DNA from: Flectonema sp. DT1601
Taxonomy: Eukaryota > Euglenozoa > Diplonemea > Diplonemida > Diplonemidae
Length of the DNA: 64,000 bases
NCBI GenBank assembly: GCA_964019425.1
Contig: OZ025850.1
Coordinates: forward strand, 434,001-498,000
Direction of reading: 5' to 3'
Shown here piece after piece: positions 30,624 through 42,133 of the stretch. A model generated the notes under the pieces. That model worked only from the letters and a program-made list of their open reading frames with translations. It ran no database searches and had not been told where the DNA came from. Position 1 is the first letter of the stretch, and every line of letters starts with the position of its first letter. The position numbers and the translations under genes are program-made.

Positions 30624-32762
30624 ATGCCTGGAAACATGGACTCCCCGCAGACTGCACCTGTGATCGCATCTGAGGATACTGTTACACCTGTCCCGACCAT
30701 AAACGTGCCGGTGTTCAATGTTCCGACACCAACCCTGGGACGTGTCTTCCCTAGCGAGAGTGCACTCCTGGCAAGCGTCACCCTCGCCTGCTGCTCCACT
30801 GGAAGGAGGTTTAGCAGACAAAAGCGTGAGAACCGGATATCGTTCCATTGCACATCCGACTCATGTGAGTGGAGGGTGTGCGCTACAGGGAGTTGTGAAG
30901 AGAGAACTGTGACGGTGTCACAGCTGCGGCATACGGACGCTTGCAACCCTGGGGAGGGGAGGGTGTACGGGCTCAAGACCACCATAGCCTACCTTTCCCT
31001 GGCAAAATACAAGGAGTTGGGTACAAAATATAAAAAGTCCCACCTTGTACAAGACTTAAAGTCTTGCGGCATAACAGTAGGGAAGGATACTGTATACCGG
31101 GCCCTCGGAGAGGCCGATAAAGAGATCAATGGTGACCCCCATGAGGGATTTGCCTGGTTACAGGCCTGGTTCACCTCACTGGCGGAACAAAACCCCGGTA
31201 CCCAGTGGGACATAAAAGAAGAGGGTGGAAGGTTTAAGTCCTTTTTCCTTGCTTTGGGGGCATCGCTGGAGGGTGTAGGTGCATGTCCGGGGGGATTTGG
31301 GGTTGTTGATGGGTGCTTCTTACGAGCACATTACTTGGGGACATTGCTTACATTTGTTGCAATGGACCCACTGGGAAGTCAATTCCCTGTGGGTTTCGCC
31401 TTGATAGGCAATGAAGACGCCGAAGGGTGGAAGTACTTCCTTGGGAAGCTGGAGTCGGCGGTGAAGGTTCCGGAGTTTTTGGGCGAAGGGTTTGGCCTTA
31501 TGGCCGATCAGGACAAGGGCCTACTGTCGGTGCTTCGTGGGGATTACAACGATGTGATTGCCCTCAAATGCACACAACACATGGGTCGAAACATCAAGGC
31601 CAAGTTCAGCAAGGAGATGTTTGGTAGGTTCAAACATCTGTGTACGGCACCTTCATACAGGTTCCTACCCATGTTTGATGCTCTTGGTGAGTCTGCGGAG
31701 GAGAACGAGCTTGAAGTACTCCACGAATACCTGGATGAAAAGGAGCCTGAGACTTGGGCTCGCGGTGCAATCCGCTCTAGGACGTACAATCAAAGTACGA
31801 ACAACCTGGCTGAAGGGTTTAACAATGTTATCTCTTCAGCCAGGGACAAGAATGTGTTGGGGATGCTTAACAGCATTGTCAGCATTGTGCAGAAGTGGCA
31901 CTACGAGCGACGGCGTAGTGCGCACGATGCAGAGGGTGATGACGAGATGGTTTTGGGGTGGGTGCGAGAGATCGTGGAGACGGCTGCCGTTGAAGCAGCA
32001 GTGTTCACTGTTGAACCAGTGATGCACGAAGGCGAAGTGTTTGAAGGTATGGTATCTTTCTCGGGGCTTGTAGAATCATCTGCAGGGATAATAACAACAA
32101 ACAGCGAACGTTGTACATGGACAGAGGCAGGAGTTGGTCAAGCTGGTGGGTAAAGAAATGGCTTGCACCTGTTTGCTCCCAGAGCAGACTGCCTTGCCAT
32201 GCGTTCATACCTGCGCGGCTATCAGGTACTTCTTCTTTTTGTCTTTTTGTTGTCGTGGTCAACGCTACTTGTGGCGAATTAATTGGACTAAATAAACAGG
32301 TTTCTTGGTTTCAACGAGATGCAGTACGTTCCAACCTGCTTTCGTTTGGGAGCCTTACGAAAGGCGTATGACGACCCAGTACGGCCAGTTGGGCTGTATC
32401 AGTTTCAGTCGGCGAAGACTGAACTGTTACCGCCAACAACGAAGAAGCCGAAGGGTGCCCCCACGAAGAGGATTCCTTCCAAAGGGGAGGGAAAGAACTT
32501 GTGTAGTCGTTGTGGTAAGGTGGGCCACAATAAGACTACGTGTAAAAACCCCTTACACGAGAAGTCGGCCCCGAAGAAGTCAGCCCCTAAGAAATCGGCC
32601 CCCAAGAAGTCGGCCCCCAAGAAATCAGCGAAGAAGTCGGCCCCCAAGAAATCAGCGAAGAAGTCGGCCCCCAAGAAGACTGTCGATACATCGATTAGGA
32701 GAAACCGGATATCCGGAAAGAGAAAGAAGTGTGATTCAAGTTCATCATCTGATGAGCTTTAA
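30624..32762 (+). CDS. MULE transposase, three exons, about 663 residues
   Basis: Exons 30624-32051, 32125-32225 and 32300-32762 keep one frame across GT-AG introns of 73 and 74 bp (intron 1 has alternatives; intron 2 phase fits exactly). The earlier TTG at 30543 is not needed; ATG at 30624 starts MPGNMDSPQ. The MULE catalytic core is visible: D229 in VVDGCF, D295 in LMADQDKG, C316-x2-H in KCTQHMGRN, and E397 in NNLAEGFNN. Exon 2 encodes a SWIM zinc finger (CTC...LPCVH). Exon 3 has YVPTCF, a CCHC knuckle (CSRCGKVGHNKTTC) and a basic tail of about eight SAPKK repeats. The enzyme cuts and joins the ends of its own element in the nucleus. No internal stop is seen. Confidence 0.9.
32052..32124 (+). 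other. MULE transposase intron 1 (predicted)
   Basis: Donor GTATCT after codon ATG, acceptor CATGGACAG. It restores the frame encoding the SWIM finger, which otherwise would be cut off by the stop at 32151. Phase 0. Another acceptor six bases downstream (after GGCAG) would give the same frame. Confidence 0.6.
32226..32299 (+). other. MULE transposase intron 2 (predicted)
   Basis: Donor ATCAG/GTACTT, acceptor AATAAACAG. Joining gives AG+G (Arg) and leads in frame from the SWIM finger to FLGFNEMQYVPTCF. Length 74 bp. Confidence 0.8.
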
Positions 32763-33119
32763 TATTTTTCGATGCAAGGTCATCATCTGATTCATTTATA
32801 GTGTTTTCTATTCTTGCTTTATAAAACTTTTCGTCTAACAAGGAAACACTGTCAAGAATGTGAGAAGATGTGAAGATTCTACCTCTGATTTTTTTTCTTA
32901 TTTCTTTTTTCTTTTTTTTTTTTTTTTTTTTTTTTTCCAGAAAAAAAAATTTTTTTTTAGAGAAAAAAAAAAAGTGCTGGTACCCAACAGAGAAAAAAAA
33001 AAAAGAGTTGTTCACAACAGCGAAAAAACTTTTTGGGTGCAGGCAACGGAGAAAAAAAAGTTAAGGTGACAGGCAACGGAGAAAAAACTTTTTTTTATGT
33101 AGGCAACGGAGAATTCTCC
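32763..33119 (-). repeat. MULE right subterminal and terminal repeats
   Basis: After about 110 bp of 3' sequence and a T-run, repeated GGCAACGGAGAAAAA units (about 32990-33119) mirror the left end. The outermost 17 bp is the right terminal inverted repeat. Confidence 0.8.
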
Positions 33120-33128
33120 ATATAAATA
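33120..33128 (+). repeat. 9-bp target-site duplication, right
   Basis: ATATAAATA, pairs with 29569-29577. Confidence 0.92.
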
Positions 33129-33243
33129 AAAAACGTTGTATGAAAAAGGAAAAAAAGAAAAAAAAAAGACCAGAAAAGGAAAGAGAAAATGAAAAGGTAT
33201 AATATTATTGTGGGGATATGAGGGATAGCAGGGAGATGCTCTT
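33129..33243 (-). other. LINE VI 3' module, satellite-proximal part
   Basis: Reverse orientation of the first part of the module (ends GGGAGATGCTCT on the plus strand); continues the piece at 28505-28782. Confidence 0.85.
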
Positions 33244-36200
33244 TTTTTTTTTTTTTTTTTTTTTTCTTATTTATTATTTAAAAAAAGGAAACAATCAGTT
33301 TAGCGTCTCGATCAGGACGGAAAATAGAAATTAATCGACATAGTTGATCGATAGAAAAAAAAACTATGATAACATTGTTTATTCATTTTTTTTTTTTTTT
33401 TTTTTTTTTAAATCTTTTTAATTATTTTAAAGAAAAAACAATCAGTTTAGCGTCTTGACCAGGACGGAAAATAGTAAGTAATCGACATAGTCGATCGATA
33501 AAAAAAAACAATGATAACATTGTTTATTCCTTTTTTTTTATTTTTATTCTTTTTATTTATTTTTTTAAAGAAAAAACAATCAGTTTAGCGTCCTGACCAG
33601 GACGGAAAATAGAAAGTAATCGACATAGTCGATCGATAAAAAAAACAATGATAACATTGTTTATTCTTTTTTTTTTTTTTTTATTTTAATTCTTTTTATT
33701 TATTTTTTAAAAAGAAAAAAAATGGAAAATAGAAATTAGTCAACAAAGTCGAACGATAAAAAAAAACAATGATAACATTGTTTATTCTTTTTTTTTTTAT
33801 TTTTTTTATATTCTTTTTTATTAATTTTGAAAAAAAAAACAATCAGTTTAGCGTCTTGACCAGGACGGAAAATAGAAAGTAATCGACATAGTCGATCGAT
33901 AAAAAAACAATGATAACATTGTTTATTCTTTTTTTTTTTTTTATTTTAAATTCTTTTTATTTATTTTTTAAAGAAAAAAAAACGGAAAATAGAAATTAGT
34001 CGACAAAGTCGAACGATAAAAAAAAACAATGATAACATTGTTTATTCTTTTTTTTGTATTTTTTTATATTCTTTTTTATAAATTTTGAAAAAAAAACAAT
34101 CAGTTTAGCGTCTTGACCAGGACGGAAAATAGAAAGTAATCGACATAGTCGATCGATAAAAAAAACAATGATAACATTGTTTATTCTTTTTTTTTTTTTT
34201 TTTTTTTAAATTCTTTTTATTAATTTTTTAAAGAAAAAAAACGGAAAATAGAAATTAGTCAACAAAGTCGAACGATAAAAAAAAACAATGATAACATTGT
34301 TTATTCTTTTTTTTTATTTTTTTTTTTTAATATATTTTTTTTTTATTTTGAAAAAAAAAACAATCAGTTTAGCGTCTTGACCAGGACGGAAAATAGAAAG
34401 TAATCGACATAGTCGATCGATAAAAAAACAATGATAACATTGTTTATTCTTTTTTTTGTATTTTTTTTATATTCTTTTTTATTAATTTTGAAAAAAAAAA
34501 ACAATCAGTTTAGCGTCTTGACCAGGACGGAAAATAGAAAGTAATCGACATAGTCGATCGATAAAAAAAACAATGATAACATTGTTTATTCTTTTTTTTG
34601 TATTTTTTTTATATTCTTTTTTATTAATTTTGAAAAAAAAAACAATCAGTTTAGCGTCTTGACCAGGACGGAAAATAGAAAGTAATCGACATAGTCGATC
34701 GATAAAAAAAACAATGATAACATTGTTTATTCTTTTTTTTTTTTTTTTTTTAAATTCTTTTTATTTATTTTTTAAAAGAAAAAAAACGGAAAATAGAAAT
34801 TAGTCAACAAAGTCGAACGATAAAAAAAAAACAATGATAACATTGTTTATTCTTTTTTTTTATTTTTTTTTTTTAATATTTTTTTTTTATTTTGAAAAAA
34901 AAAACAATCAGTTTAGCGTCTTGACCAGGACGGAAAATAGAAAGTAATCGACATAGTCGATCGATAAAAAAAAACAATGATAACATTGTTTATTCTTTTT
35001 TTTTATTTTAAATTCTTTTTATTCATTTTTTAAAGAAAAAAAACGGAAAATAGAAATTAGTCGACAAAGTCGAACGATAAAAAAAAAAACAATGATAACA
35101 TTGTTTATTCTTTTTTTTTTTGTATTTTTTTTAATATTCTTTTTTATTAATTTTGAAAAAAAAAAAACAATCAGTTTAGCGTCTTGACCAGGACGGAAAA
35201 TAGAAAGTGATCGACATAGTCGATCGATAAAAAAACAATGATAACATTGTTTATTCTTTTTTTTTATTTTAAATTCTTTTTATTTATTTTTTAAAGAAAA
35301 AAAAAACGGAAAATAGAAATTAGTCGACAAAGTCGAACGATAAAAAAACAATGATAACATTGTTTATTCTTTTTTTTGTATTTTTTTATATTCTTTTTTA
35401 TTAATTTTGAAAAAAAAAACAATCAGTTTAGCGTCTTGACCAGGACGGAAAATAGAAAGTGATCGACATAGTCGATCGATAAAAAAAAACAATGATAACA
35501 TTGTTTATTCTTTTTTTTTATTTTAAATTCTTTTTATTTATTCTTTAAAGAAAAGAAACGGAAAATAGAAATTAGTCGACAAAGTCGAACGATAAAAAAA
35601 AACAATGATAACATTGTTTATTCTTTTTTTTTTTTTTTTTTTTTATATTCTTTTTTATTAATTTTGAAAAAAAACAATCAGTTTAGCGTCTTGACCAGGA
35701 CGGAAAATAGAAAGTAATCGACATAGTCGATCGATAAAAAAACAATGATAACATTGTTTATTCTTTTTTTTTTTTTTATTTTAAATTCTTTTTATTTATT
35801 TTTTAAAGAAAAAAAAACGGAAAATAGAAATTAGTCGACAAAGTCGAACGATAAAAAAAAACAATGATAACATTGTTTATTCTTTTTTTTGTATTTTTTT
35901 ATATTCTTTTTTATAAATTTTGAAAAAAAAACAATCAGTTTAGCGTCTTGACCAGGACGGAAAATAGAAAGTAATCGACATAGTCGATCGATAAAAAAAA
36001 CAATGATAACATTGTTTATTCTTTTTTTTTTTTTTTTTTTTTAAATTCTTTTTATTAATTTTTTAAAGAAAAAAAACGGAAAATAGAAATTAGTCAACAA
36101 AGTCGAACGATAAAAAAAAACAATGATAACATTGTTTATTCTTTTTTTTTATTTTTTTTTTTTAATATATTTTTTTTTTATTTTGAAAAAAAAAACAATC

Positions 36201-38632
36201 AGTTTAGCGTCTTGACCAGGACGGAAAATAGAAAGTAATCGACATAGTCGATCGATAAAAAAACAATGATAACATTGTTTATTCTTTTTTTTGTATTTTT
36301 TTTATATTCTTTTTTATTAATTTTGAAAAAAAAAAACAATCAGTTTAGCGTCTTGACCAGGACGGAAAATAGAAAGTAATCGACATAGTCGATCGATAAA
36401 AAAAACAATGATAACATTGTTTATTCTTTTTTTTGTATTTTTTTTATATTCTTTTTTATTAATTTTGAAAAAAAAAACAATCAGTTTAGCGTCTTGACCA
36501 GGACGGAAAATAGAAAGTAATCGACATAGTCGATCGATAAAAAAAACAATGATAACATTGTTTATTCTTTTTTTTTTTTTTTTTTTAAATTCTTTTTATT
36601 TATTTTTTAAAAGAAAAAAAACGGAAAATAGAAATTAGTCAACAAAGTCGAACGATAAAAAAAAAACAATGATAACATTGTTTATTCTTTTTTTTTATTT
36701 TTTTTTTTTAATATTTTTTTTTTATTTTGAAAAAAAAAACAATCAGTTTAGCGTCTTGACCAGGACGGAAAATAGAAAGTAATCGACATAGTCGATCGAT
36801 AAAAAAAAACAATGATAACATTGTTTATTCTTTTTTTTTATTTTAAATTCTTTTTATTCATTTTTTAAAGAAAAAAAACGGAAAATAGAAATTAGTCGAC
36901 AAAGTCGAACGATAAAAAAAAAAACAATGATAACATTGTTTATTCTTTTTTTTTTTGTATTTTTTTTAATATTCTTTTTTATTAATTTTGAAAAAAAAAA
37001 AACAATCAGTTTAGCGTCTTGACCAGGACGGAAAATAGAAAGTGATCGACATAGTCGATCGATAAAAAAACAATGATAACATTGTTTATTCTTTTTTTTT
37101 ATTTTAAATTCTTTTTATTTATTTTTTAAAGAAAAAAAAAACGGAAAATAGAAATTAGTCGACAAAGTCGAACGATAAAAAAACAATGATAACATTGTTT
37201 ATTCTTTTTTTTGTATTTTTTTATATTCTTTTTTATTAATTTTGAAAAAAAAAACAATCAGTTTAGCGTCTTGACCAGGACGGAAAATAGAAAGTGATCG
37301 ACATAGTCGATCGATAAAAAAAAACAATGATAACATTGTTTATTCTTTTTTTTTATTTTAAATTCTTTTTATTTATTCTTTAAAGAAAAGAAACGGAAAA
37401 TAGAAATTAGTCGACAAAGTCGAACGATAAAAAAAAACAATGATAACATTGTTTATTCTTTTTTTTTTTTTTTTTTTTTATATTCTTTTTTATTAATTTT
37501 GAAAAAAAACAATCAGTTTAGCGTCTTGACCAGGACGGAAAATAGAAAGTGATCGACATAGTCGATCGATAAAAAAACAATGATAACATTGTTTATTCTT
37601 TTTTTTTATTTTAGATTCTTTTTATTTATTTTTTAAAGAAAAAAAAAACGGAAAATAGAAATTAGTCGACAAAGTCGAACGATAAAAAAAACAATGATAA
37701 CATTGTTTATTCTTTTTTTTGTATTTTTTTATATTCTTTTTTATTAATTTTGAAAAAAAAAAACAATCAGTTTAGCGTCTTGACCAGGACGGAAAATAGA
37801 AAGTGATCGACATAGTCGATCGATAAAAAAAACAATGATAACATTGTTTATTTTTTTTTTTTTATTTTAAATTCTTTTTATTTATTCTTTAAAGAAAAGA
37901 AACGGAAAATAGAAATTAGTCGACAAAGTCGAACGATAAAAAAAAAACAATGATAACATTGTTTATTCTTTTTTTTTTTTTTTTTTTATATTCTTTTTTA
38001 TTAATTTTGAAAAAAAACAATCAGTTTAGCGTCTTGACCAGGACGGAAAATAGAAAGTGATCGACATAGTCGATCGATAAAAAAACAATGATAACATTGT
38101 TTATTCTTTTTTATTTATTTTAAATTCTTTTTATTTATTTTTTAAAGAAAAAAAACGGAAAATAGAAATTAGTCAACAAAGTCGAACAATAAAAAAAAAA
38201 CCAATGATAACATTGTTTATTCTTTTTTTTTTTTTTTTTTTTTTATATTCTTTTTTATTAATTTTGAAAAAAAAAAAACAATCAGTTTAGCGTCTTGACC
38301 AGGACGGAAAATAGAAAGTAATCGACATAGTCGATCGATAAAAAAACAATGATAACATTGTTTATTCTTTTTTTTTTATTTTAAATTCTTTTTATTTATT
38401 ATTTAAAGAAAAGAAACGGAAAATAGAAATTAGTCGACAAAGTCGAACGATAAAAAAAAAACAATGATAACATTGTTTATTCTTTTTTTTTTTTTTTTAT
38501 ATTCTTTTTATTAATTTTTTAAAAAAAAAAAAAAAAAACAATCAGTTTAGCGTCTTGACCAGGACGGAAAACTGGAAGTAATCGACATAGTCGATCGATA
38601 AAAAAAACAATGATAACATTGTTTCATCTTTT
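33244..38632 (-). repeat. Largest satellite array, about 5.4 kb
   Basis: Mostly alternating class A and class B monomers, giving a dimer of roughly 250 bp, reverse orientation. The array-end monomer with CTCGATCAGGACGG is at 33300. A block of about 1.83 kb is tandemly duplicated almost base for base: compare 34081 with 35916 (TTATAAATTTTGAAAAA) and the spacer variants at 34313 and 36150. Unequal exchange or copying is therefore recent. Confidence 0.95.
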
Positions 38633-39872
38633 ATATTTTTTAATTTTTTTTTATATTTGAAGAAAAGAAAGAAGAAAAAAAAAAAAAAAAAAAAAACAAG
38701 CGGAATTGATCATAATGGGTGGCAGGGGTTGATATAACTTCATTTGAAAATTCTTCTTTTTTAATTTCTTTTTTTTTGAAATTTTTTTTTTTATTTAACA
38801 GGAGTTAAGATCACTTACATGAGTTAACACAACACAGATACGAGAGTAGCAAAATGAGGTAACACTACCAATTCAACAAAAAATAATCAGGATCGGACAC
38901 AAGGAGGAGAGTTCATTCTACCTCTCACTGTCCTTGCTGGTATCTTAAGTGTCTTGGTATCTCTTGTGTGTCGGTATCTCGGAAGTGCTGGTATCTCGTA
39001 TGTGCGTTGGTATCTCTTGCGTGTTGGTATCTCTTGCACATAATAAAAAAAAATATTGAGTTAACATGATCAGTTTTATTTATCATCAGAGACAGACCGG
39101 AACTATTTGAAAATAAAATGTAGATGGGAAACAGTGAAAATTAAAATGAATGATAAAATTAAATGAGATTTATGACATAACAGACCAGATAGAGAGTAAT
39201 AAAGGGAAAAGGAAAACGGAAAGGGTTCATTCACTTAGTTAAAGTTAAGACCGATTAGTCAGTTTAAGGTCTTGACTAGGACCAACAAAAAAAAAAAAAA
39301 TATAAATAAATAAATAAATAACGATCAAGCTGAGCTGATCTTGTTTTTATTAAAATAAGGGGAGCGGGAGGGATGGAAGGAATAAAGGAAAAAAAAAGAA
39401 AAGGTCGATCAATTGGATCTGGTCGTCGAGAAGAAGAAGACAATTATTTTAAAGGTCGATCGGCATAGCCGATCGTTGAGAAAAATAACCAGATATAAAT
39501 ACAATCAGTTTAAATAAAAAAAAAAAAAAAAATAAATAAATAAAAAAAAAAAAAAAGTTTAACGATCAAGCTGAGCTGATCTTGTTTTTATTAAAATAAG
39601 GGGAGCGGGAGGGATGGAAGGAATAAAGGAAAAAAAAAGAAAAGGTCGATCAATTGGATCTGATCGTCGAGAAGAAGAAAACAATTGTTTTTAAAAAAAA
39701 TGATCGGTATAGCCGATCGTTGAGAAAAGAACAGATATAAATACAATCGGTTTTGGTGATCGACGAGTGGAGCGATCACTTGACAAGAAGGAAAAAAGAA
39801 AGGACCGATTAATTGGGGCTTTGGTTGTATTCCCAAGGCATGTTTTTTTTTTTTTTTTTTTTATTATTCATT

Positions 39873-39907
<35 letters not shown>

Positions 39908-40239
39908 TAATCACATTTTGTTCAAAAATATTTCATATTAGAGTAAAAGAAAAAGAAAAAAAGAAATAAGAGAAAAAAAAAAAACCATTGCTGGCCCCCT
40001 CACCACTCATAGAGGATGAGGAGGCCAGTAAGGCGTCACTCAAATCTATGCCAAGCCTTGGGAACTTGGATTGGGGTTTAGACCATTTACAATTAACAAT
40101 TAATCTGATTAACGTTATGATCTGACGGACATAAACATATCGACAAAATATTACAAACAAAACGAACAATAAATAATAAATAATAAATAAGCTAATAAAC
40201 TAAATAAACAAAGTGATGTGAAAGTAAGGAAAAAGAGAA
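38633..40239 (-). other. LINE VI non-coding 3' block
   Basis: Reverse orientation. The minisatellite is at about 38935-39045 and the two palindromic units at about 39310-39720, followed by the T-rich part next to the coding stop. Its distal part matches the divergent LINE (26640-27815) rather than LINE IV/V, so this copy is mosaic. Confidence 0.7.
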
Positions 40240-41727
40240 TTACAAGGGGGTGGAGTCACCGTGAACGTCATCAGCAGAACATCTCCTTCGATTATAACGA
40301 TATCTTGATGGAGGGGTCCGTTTTTTCAGAGTTGAACGCTCAGACTTTCTCGGCGGAGTTTCAATTTCCTCATGTTCTTCTGTGTCTGGCGGACTCAAAC
40401 CTTCTGCCCATGAAGCTAATTGGAACTTCAGGGCCGCAATTTGAGACCGTGCCAAGGCGAGTTGAACATTTAAATCGCTCGCCAGTCCCGTTAACATCAT
40501 GGATTGCTCAAGCTGCTCTGCGTGAGTTGTACACCGTTGGTGATTCAGCTCCGAGAGGCGAAGTTGGGCATCCAAAAGTTGTTCTGAGAGCTCTGCCGCT
40601 TTCTCGTTTGTTTCGAGAGAGTCATCTACTGCTCGACAGTAGTTCTCGAGTAAGTCAATCCTACCCTCGGACCATTGTCTCGCAATAGGTGTATTCTCTC
40701 TAACGGAGATAACGTGACTCTCTTGTCGTAAAATCTTGGTCGGCGTGCGGTCGAGAGCTTCACTCTGCGGCATTGTCGGAGGAATTGAGGCTAGAGGACA
40801 AAGAGGGGTGATATAATTAAGGGTAGGGATAAGGGGTTTAATAAGAGGAGTAAAAAGACTACTCGTAGTTGTAAAGAGCGAGAGGTAGTTCTTTGCTATC
40901 TTCATCATAGCAACAGATTCATACAGAACGGGGGTTCGGGGGGAAACTTGTTGACTAAAGTGGGTCATACGGGGACGCGCGGCACGCAAACTCTCGACCT
41001 CCTGTTGAGTATAGAAAAGTCTTATTTTACTTTCTCTTTCCTCATTACATTTGGTCTCCAATTCGTTCGACAGAAGAACAAACCTTTGATGGTAATTAAA
41101 GAGCGCCATTTCCGATAGGTCTGCTCTCTGAGTCAGATTTGCGAGCTCACGTTTCCTGTAATCTTCCACTAAGTCATATTGTCGAACTAGTGCAGAAAGA
41201 GAAGTCTTCGATTCATCGCGTTCTGCTGTTAACCGTTGAATTACTCCTTCCAGAAGTTCATATTCTTTTCTATCTTTTTCAATAATTAAAACAGGGGGCG
41301 CAGGAGGAAGTGAGGATGGATCCTGGTTGGTAGCTTTGATCTCAACAGGTAATCCATTTAGTAACTGCTTGTCTTTCTCGAGGGAGGCTGACATCGCATT
41401 AAAGTAAAATAAAAATAGAACATAAAAAATTCGTTCTTTCATTTGCTCTAATTCGTTTTCTAAAATCTGGCATTTCAAGGAAAGTTTCAGCCTTAATTTT
41501 CCTTCTTTTTTTTTGTACAAGGGGGTTTGAGAACCCATGTCAGATTGAGTTCTTATCACTATAGCGAAATCAGCAGGAAGTGTTTGCGATCCCGTTGACA
41601 TGAGTTCAGGTGGGGGAGTCTGGAAAGAGATGGAAGAAATAGAAGAGAATGACAAGGAGAGTCCAGTGAGCTCATCCTCATCTTTACTACCTGTCTTTTT
41701 GGACCTACTTTGATACTTAATGATCAT
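40240..41727 (-). CDS. Intact stand-alone LINE coiled-coil ORF (495 residues)
   Basis: ATG at 41727 lies in the inverted-repeat element; the first 15 codons come from it (MIIKYQSRSKKTG), then the frame enters the LINE C-terminal domain at DEDELTG and stays open to the LINE stop. Features: serine-rich N-part, LSLKCQILENELEQMKE heptads, hydrophobic FYVLFLFYF, more coiled coil, PIARQWSEG, and a basic tail KKRTPPSRYRYNRRR. This is a 5'-truncated LINE that acquired an initiator from its target. The same fusion is present at 12538. Function unknown. It could be expressed from inverted-repeat-element sequence, but no promoter is visible. Confidence 0.7.
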   Translation of the reverse strand: MIIKYQSRSKKTGSKDEDELTGLSLSFSSISSISFQTPPPELMSTGSQTLPADFAIVIRTQSDMGSQTPLYKKKEGKLRLKLSLKCQILENELEQMKERIFYVLFLFYFNAMSASLEKDKQLLNGLPVEIKATNQDPSSLPPAPPVLIIEKDRKEYELLEGVIQRLTAERDESKTSLSALVRQYDLVEDYRKRELANLTQRADLSEMALFNYHQRFVLLSNELETKCNEERESKIRLFYTQQEVESLRAARPRMTHFSQQVSPRTPVLYESVAMMKIAKNYLSLFTTTSSLFTPLIKPLIPTLNYITPLCPLASIPPTMPQSEALDRTPTKILRQESHVISVRENTPIARQWSEGRIDLLENYCRAVDDSLETNEKAAELSEQLLDAQLRLSELNHQRCTTHAEQLEQSMMLTGLASDLNVQLALARSQIAALKFQLASWAEGLSPPDTEEHEEIETPPRKSERSTLKKRTPPSRYRYNRRRCSADDVHGDSTPL

Positions 41728-42133
41728 TATCACCACCACAGATGCAACATTTTCCTTACATAATTGCTACTAGGGTTGATTTGTTAGTAAAAAGGTGCAT
41801 ATCTCTTGAGTGCGGGAGAAGGGGGAAAAAATAGTGAAAAAAAAAAAATTAGGGGTGTTTTTTACTCAGATTTTCTCGATCTTTCCATTCCAGGTCTGGG
41901 ATTAATATTTATCATTGAGTAGTACCAAGGAAATTTTGCAAAGAGACGTTTATCTCTTTTTAGCAGCACTTACCATGTTTAAAAGTATATCCCTATGCCT
42001 AATTTTACAGATCGCACCCTCCCCGATTCCAAAAAATAAAAAATCGAGCAAAAGTAACATATCGTGTAACCTTGCTCAGGCGGTGAGAAAATGGTGTTTT
42101 TTGTTCGCAAAAAAAAGGAATGACTGATATATA
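41683..42133 (+). mobile_element. Right half of the split inverted-repeat element
   Basis: Collinear with 29122-29573. Ends in the right TIR 42100-42133. Confidence 0.8.

Larger units (their letters stand above)
29578..33119 (+). mobile_element. Mutator-like (MULE) DNA transposon, complete-looking
   Basis: Terminal inverted repeats of about 17 bp, GGAAAATTCTCCGTTGC at the left and its near-match GGAGAATTCTCCGTTGC (complement) at the right. They are flanked by a 9-bp duplication, ATATAAATA (29569-29577 and 33120-33128), the hallmark size for MULEs. Further TTCTCCGTTG-like repeats lie inside both ends. A transposase gene with two short introns fills the middle. Coding GC is clearly higher than in the surrounding elements. 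The unoccupied site is present at 28150-28190 in a homologous repeat. Confidence 0.93.
28505..41682 (-). mobile_element. LINE VI, 5'-truncated, minus strand
   Basis: In element order: coiled-coil coding region (41682-40240), 3' block (40239 to about 38660), a satellite of about 5.4 kb (38632-33244), and a 3' module (33243-33129 and 28782-28505) split by the second inverted-repeat element and the Mutator-like transposon. It is inserted in the inverted-repeat element between GAGGCAGAT and TTACTACCTG, losing about 2 bp relative to the intact copy at 29119. Its 3' end is slightly shorter than usual (the plus strand reads TTTAAAGTGGGAAG). Confidence 0.75.
28166..42133. mobile_element. Non-coding element with 34-bp terminal inverted repeats, holding LINE VI
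   Basis: The left end (28166-28199) and right end (42100-42133) are inverted copies of TATATATCAGTCATTCC plus T-run plus GCGAACAAA. The element sits in the TA-rich part of a LINE 3' module that is uninterrupted at 46110-46140. It is split internally by LINE VI. Own sequence is only 28166-28504 and 41683-42133, about 790 bp, without any coding frame of note. It behaves like a non-autonomous DNA transposon; the family is not identified. The TA-rich flanks hide the exact target duplication. Confidence 0.75.

Noticed and set aside
33244-38632. Regular repeats of similar length resembling a CRISPR array
   Set aside because: Repeats are adjacent monomers with homopolymer spacers, the context is eukaryotic and introns are present; this is satellite DNA.
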